Origin: Rhodoferax sp. | Lineage (GTDB): Bacteria; Pseudomonadota; Gammaproteobacteria; Burkholderiales; Burkholderiaceae_C | Reading direction: 5' to 3' | DNA: 9,302 nt | NCBI GenBank assembly: GCA_020048255.1 | Contig: JAIFMR010000166.1 | Span: forward strand, 1-9,302 | Shown: positions 5,772-9,302 of the stretch, in pieces | How positions within the stretch are numbered: position 1 is the stretch's first letter | How the letters are laid out: every line of letters starts with the position of its first letter | The notes under the pieces: model-generated | What the model was told of the DNA's origin: nothing | The model's input: the letters and a program-made list of their open reading frames with translations, nothing else | The model's database searches: none | Translations under genes and position numbers: made by a program

Positions 5772-7359
5772 GCTGGTCGGCGGGGGTCGTCAGGCGCGGT
5801 CTATCGCAAGTGCGGTGACAGCGACAGTCCTATGCCTGCTGGCCGGCGCTTTGCAGGCCTTCAGTCTGGCGTGGCCCTTCACAATACCCAGCGCTTTGGA
5901 TTCCGTGGGGCTGGTGCGCGGGCAACCGGTGTGGGCTTTGCAGTGGCTGGCGATGGCGGTGTTGGTGTTGCTGTTGCGCCAGTCAGACAGTGCTCGCCAG
6001 GCAGCCTGGCGTGGCTGGTGGTTTGCGCTGGCTTGGTTGTCGCTGACCTTTGCCTGGCTTTTTACCTCCATGCACACTTACGGCGGCCTGCCTGCGGTGC
6101 TGGCTGTCATGGCGGTACTGGCATTGGCTGGTGTGCTGGCGCTTTATTACGCCGCTGCTTGTGGATCTTTTGTGGCTCTAGCCCCGGCCCATCAAGCGGT
6201 ATCAGCTATTGTTTTTGCATCTTTGTGGTTGCTGGCTGAACTGGCGCGTGGCCAGTGGTTCAGTGGCTTTGGCTGGGGCGCGGTGGGTTACGCCCAACTG
6301 GACAGTCCTTTAGCAGCCTTGTTGCCCTGGGTAGGGCAGTACGGTGTGGGCTGGGTGGCCGTCTTAGTGTCAGCGGCGCTGGCGGGGCTGCTGATAACAC
6401 CGCATTGGCGGGGTCGGGCGGGCTTGGTGGTCATCCTGGCCGTGATGCTGGTCATTTCTTTTGTGTTGCCCACTCCGCAGGGCAGCAGCCAGGGTAGCTT
6501 GAGTGTCACCCTGTTGCAGGGCAATATCGCCCAGGACGAGAAATTTGAGCCAGGAACCGGTGTGCCCAAGGCCTTGCGATGGTATGGCGGACAGCTGCAG
6601 GCCAACCGCAGTGATCTCATCATCACGCCCGAGACGGCTTTGGCATTGCTGCCCGACCAGTTGCCGGACGGCTACTGGGCTGCCTTGCAGCGCCGTTTTG
6701 CCACGGGTCAACAGGCCGCCTTGGTGGGTGTGCCACTGGGGAGTTTTGAGCAGGGTTACACCAATTCGGTGGTCGGGTTCAAACCGGGGCAAAGTGAGCC
6801 CTGGCGTTACGACAAACATCATTTGGTTCCTTTTGGTGAGTTCATTCCACCCATGTTTCGCTGGTTTACCGAGCTGATGAATATTCCGCTGGGCGACTTC
6901 AACCGGGGCGGCCTGCCGCAGCCAACTTTTGACTGGCAAGGCCAGCGCCTGGCGGCAACCATTTGTTATGAAAACCTGTTCACCGAAGAGCTGGCAACCC
7001 AGTTCACCAACCCGTCACAAGCCCCCACCATTCTGTTCAACATCAGTAATCTGGGCTGGTTTGGCGAGCATGTGGCCATGGACCAGCACCTGCAGATTGC
7101 CCGCCTGCGCGCCCTGGAATTTGACCGTCCGTTTTTACTGGCCACCAATACCGGACAAACGGCCATCGTCAACCACCGCGGAGTGGTGACACATGCCGCC
7201 GTCCCGCACACGGCCGTGGCACTGCACGGCGAAGTTCAGGGGCGCAGCGGGCTCACGCCGTACGCCCGCTGGGTCGCTTCCGTGGGTTTATGGCCCTTGT
7301 GGTTGCTGGCAGGGTTGGTGCCGGGGCTTGCCGCGCTGGTCCGGCGCTGGCGCAGCTGA
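5758..7359 (+). CDS. lnt: Apolipoprotein N-acyltransferase
   Basis: Lnt is an inner-membrane enzyme that adds the third acyl chain to the N-terminal cysteine of lipoproteins, using phospholipid as donor; this is the last step after Lgt and LspA. The 533 residues match the family length (E. coli about 512). Several membrane segments fill residues 18-240 and one more lies near 505-527 (SVGLWPLWLLAGLVPGL). Between them sits a nitrilase-like periplasmic domain (about 250-495). The catalytic triad is visible: E292 in ITPETAL, K353 in DKHHLVPFGEFIP and C403 in ICYENLF. Further family motifs are LLQGNIAQDEKF and LFNISNLGWFG. The ATG lies inside the end of corC (14-bp overlap) with no strong ribosome site, so translational coupling is likely. 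Residues about 139-155 are encoded by a stretch resembling a dispersed repeat (6173-6221), but the protein length is normal there and the reading frame is intact. Confidence 0.95.
   Translation: MPPFRLVGGGRQARSIASAVTATVLCLLAGALQAFSLAWPFTIPSALDSVGLVRGQPVWALQWLAMAVLVLLLRQSDSARQAAWRGWWFALAWLSLTFAWLFTSMHTYGGLPAVLAVMAVLALAGVLALYYAAACGSFVALAPAHQAVSAIVFASLWLLAELARGQWFSGFGWGAVGYAQLDSPLAALLPWVGQYGVGWVAVLVSAALAGLLITPHWRGRAGLVVILAVMLVISFVLPTPQGSSQGSLSVTLLQGNIAQDEKFEPGTGVPKALRWYGGQLQANRSDLIITPETALALLPDQLPDGYWAALQRRFATGQQAALVGVPLGSFEQGYTNSVVGFKPGQSEPWRYDKHHLVPFGEFIPPMFRWFTELMNIPLGDFNRGGLPQPTFDWQGQRLAATICYENLFTEELATQFTNPSQAPTILFNISNLGWFGEHVAMDQHLQIARLRALEFDRPFLLATNTGQTAIVNHRGVVTHAAVPHTAVALHGEVQGRSGLTPYARWVASVGLWPLWLLAGLVPGLAALVRRWRS
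6173..6221 (-). repeat. Possible degenerate Comamonadaceae dispersed repeat inside lnt
   Basis: Read on the minus strand this stretch contains AATAGCTG, then CGCTTGATGGGC, then GCTAGAGCCA at fixed short spacings. That matches closely, from memory, a short repeat common in intergenic regions of Comamonadaceae, whose core is a hairpin with AGCGCTTG and CAAGCGCT arms. Here the hairpin arms are altered, so no strong stem remains. The copy lies in the coding sequence of a membrane segment of Lnt and is read in frame. The repeat identity is recalled, not computed. Confidence 0.4.
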
Positions 7360-7475
7360 GACGTTTGCCATAGCCTTTTCCCCCCAATGGGTCGCTCATC
7401 TGAGAACGAAGCACACCGACAAAGCGGCAGGGTTTTCCTCTGGGAAATCTGTAAGTTATGAGATAGCATGCCGGC

Positions 7476-9302
7476 ATGAATGTAAGGCACGGTGCGGATC
7501 CTCAGGAAGGTCAAACGGGTGAGTTTTGTCAGGCGCGCGCCTCTGGCTGGCTAGAACGCCTGAAAGTGTTGGCTCAACCGGGCATCGGGCGGCGCTTGGC
7601 CATCCTGATTTTGGCCTTCAGTTCGATGGTCACACTGTTGTCCACCGCACTCCAGCTCACACTGGAATACCGGCGCGATGTCAATGACCTGCAAACCCAG
7701 TTGGTGCAGATCGAGGTCAGCTACCACCAAAGTCTGGCCAGCAGCCTGTGGGTCACCAGTGCCAAGGACCTGATGCTGCAGCTCGAAGGCATTCTCCGAC
7801 TGCCTGACATGCAGTACCTGGAGGTCCGCGCTGAAACCGGTGACGTTGTTGCCAAAGCGGGCACCGATCGTGCACATCAGGTGATCGAGCATGCGATCGC
7901 CCTGAATTACACCCATCTGGACAAAGTGCACCAACTCGGCAGCTTGCGAATCGTCGCCAATCTGGATGGTGTCTATCAAAGGTTGATAGACAAGATTCTG
8001 GTGATTCTGGTGACGCAGGGTCTCAAGACCTTTTTGGTGTCTCTTTTCATTCTCTTTCTGTTCCAGTTTCTGGTGGGACGTTACCTGCGTCGAATCGCTG
8101 ATTACTCGATACGCGTCAGTCCTGAGCAGATGAATCAGCCGCTGGTGCTGGAGCGGCCTCCTTCCGAATCCCGCTCCGCTGACGAGTTGGATCAAGTGGT
8201 TCATGGTATCAACGAAATGCGCCAGAACTTGCGTGATTACATTCAGAGTCTGGCGCAAAGCGAGGGGCATCTGGCGGTGACGCTGGACTCGATCGGGGAT
8301 GCAGTGATTACCACCGATGCAGAAGGTCGGGTGACGGGCATGAACCCGACGGCACAGGAGTTGACAGGGTGGTCCAAGTCCGAGGCTGTCGGCAGGCCGC
8401 TGGAGCAGGTCTTTCCAATTCTCAACAACCTGAGTCGTCAATCTGTGCCCAGTCCGGTCCAGCAGGTGCTCGAACAAGGACGCATCGTTGGTCTGGCCAA
8501 TGGAACCGCTCTGATTGCACGCGATGGCACGGAGTACCAGATTACCGACAGCGCTGCGCCGATCCGGGACCACACGGGTCGGATTTATGGGGTGGTACTG
8601 GTATTTCACGATGTCACGGAGACCTACCGGGTGCAGCAGGCTGTACAGCAGTTCAAGCACACGCTGGACCAGACTTCTGACAGTGTGCTGATGTTCAATG
8701 CCGATGACTTTCTCATCTTCTATGCCAACAAGAGTACCCGGGATCTGCTGGGCTATTCAGAGGAAGAACTGTTGCGTATGCGTTTGGCGGACCTGAACCC
8801 GCGGGCGACGCCTGAGCAGTTTGCGGAAAGTCTCAAACCACTGCTGGACGGTAGTCAGAGCACGGTGAACATGCGCACCGTCCGTCGCCACAAGGATGGG
8901 CGCATTCTTCAGGTGGATGTGTCGATCCAGCTTGTGCAGCCTGACCATCAGCGCGCGCATTTCGTGAGCATTGCCCGCGATGTCAGTGACAAGATGCAGG
9001 CCGAAGCAGAGCAGCGGATTGCCGCAACCGCCTTCCAGGCGCAAGAAGGCATGATGATTGCCGATGCGTCCCAGGTGATTTTGCGGGTGAATCAGGCTTT
9101 TACCGACATCACCGGTTATGCCCAAGAGGAAATCGTCGGGCAAACGCTCAAGCTGCTTGACTCGGGCCGTCATGATGAGTCATTTTTCAGGCAGATACAG
9201 GCGGATCTGCGCGCGCAAGGCGCGTGGGCTGGCGAGATGTGGTGTCGTCGTAAAAGCGGTGACATCTATCCTGAGTGGCACACCATTCGGGTGGTCCAGG
9301 AC
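7476..9302 (+). CDS. Membrane-bound multi-PAS sensor protein (3' end outside window)
   Basis: 609 codons are visible, open to the right edge. The start is the first ATG after an in-frame TAG at 7464; two nearby ATGs (7459 and 7468) lead to stops within a few codons, and no clear ribosome site is seen. The order is TM1 (about 40-62), a periplasmic sensing region (about 63-171) with the pattern VSYHQSLASSLW and LQLEGILRLPDMQYLEV typical of CHASE-like sensor domains, TM2 (about 172-199), a linker, PAS1 (about 262-383, containing GDAVITTDAEGRVTGMNP), PAS2 (about 390-505, containing YANKSTRDLLGYSEEEL, then RRHKDG and ARDVSDK) and PAS3 (from about 515, containing VNQAFTDITGYAQEEIVG and RRKSGDIYPEW). 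PAS3 with this wording is commonly followed by GGDEF-EAL, so a c-di-GMP enzyme is my best guess. A histidine kinase is possible because the output domain lies outside. The gene starts 116 bp after lnt on the same strand and is probably a separate unit. Confidence 0.88.
   Translation, partial: MNVRHGADPQEGQTGEFCQARASGWLERLKVLAQPGIGRRLAILILAFSSMVTLLSTALQLTLEYRRDVNDLQTQLVQIEVSYHQSLASSLWVTSAKDLMLQLEGILRLPDMQYLEVRAETGDVVAKAGTDRAHQVIEHAIALNYTHLDKVHQLGSLRIVANLDGVYQRLIDKILVILVTQGLKTFLVSLFILFLFQFLVGRYLRRIADYSIRVSPEQMNQPLVLERPPSESRSADELDQVVHGINEMRQNLRDYIQSLAQSEGHLAVTLDSIGDAVITTDAEGRVTGMNPTAQELTGWSKSEAVGRPLEQVFPILNNLSRQSVPSPVQQVLEQGRIVGLANGTALIARDGTEYQITDSAAPIRDHTGRIYGVVLVFHDVTETYRVQQAVQQFKHTLDQTSDSVLMFNADDFLIFYANKSTRDLLGYSEEELLRMRLADLNPRATPEQFAESLKPLLDGSQSTVNMRTVRRHKDGRILQVDVSIQLVQPDHQRAHFVSIARDVSDKMQAEAEQRIAATAFQAQEGMMIADASQVILRVNQAFTDITGYAQEEIVGQTLKLLDSGRHDESFFRQIQADLRAQGAWAGEMWCRRKSGDIYPEWHTIRVVQD

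Noticed and set aside
6370..6939. Minus-strand open frame (189 codons) opposite lnt
   Set aside because: Lnt motifs including E292 and K353 are on the plus strand here; the antisense product is not recognisable.
7433..7449. Small hairpin TTTCC-GGAAA between lnt and the multi-PAS gene as a terminator
   Set aside because: The stem is short and AT-rich with no T run after it.
7551..8660. Long minus-strand open frame (369 codons) opposite the multi-PAS gene
   Set aside because: The plus strand has a convincing PAS protein over the same bases. The antisense translation has no recognisable domain, is rich in Gln and His, and looks like a by-product of codon use on the other strand.

Overview
The window looks like chromosomal DNA of a Betaproteobacterium, most likely Burkholderiales/Comamonadaceae (Rhodoferax- or Polaromonas-like). 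The grounds are the moderately high GC, a DnaE2-type polymerase, a corC-lnt pair, a protein of the betaproteobacterial FFLEELY-motif family, and a degenerate sequence resembling a dispersed repeat I remember from that family. The placement is inferred from gene content and style, not from a search.

Layout from left to right. (1) The 3' end of dnaE2/imuC, the error-prone polymerase of SOS mutagenesis, ends at 710. (2) A membrane-anchored PAS-GGDEF-EAL protein occupies 773-3199. Both catalytic halves look damaged: the first metal-ligand Asp of the GGDEF domain is Asn, the I-site Arg is His, and the EAL domain has lost about 12 residues in frame, including the catalytic EGVE motif. (3) A convergent, minus-strand FFLEELY-type protein of unknown function lies at 3312-4040. 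(4) A 104-bp divergent intergenic region (4041-4144) carries a perfect 8-bp inverted repeat and an AGGG-AAAA-CCCT palindrome next to a possible -10 box. (5) A GNAT acetyltransferase lies at 4145-4822. (6) corC (4905-5771) and lnt (5758-7359) overlap by 14 bp and form an envelope/lipoprotein operon. (7) A second membrane-bound multi-PAS sensor starts at 7476 and runs off the right edge.

The two sensor proteins share the plan of membrane anchor, periplasmic sensing region, membrane segment and cytoplasmic PAS domains. The first is clearly from the c-di-GMP family. The second probably ends in a GGDEF-EAL or kinase output module outside the window. corC and lnt belong to envelope maintenance; Lnt performs the last acylation of lipoproteins. 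I see no mobile element, tRNA, rRNA, CRISPR array or defence island. Most genes are ordinary housekeeping or signalling genes. The most notable observation is the apparent double catalytic loss in the 808-residue GGDEF-EAL protein.
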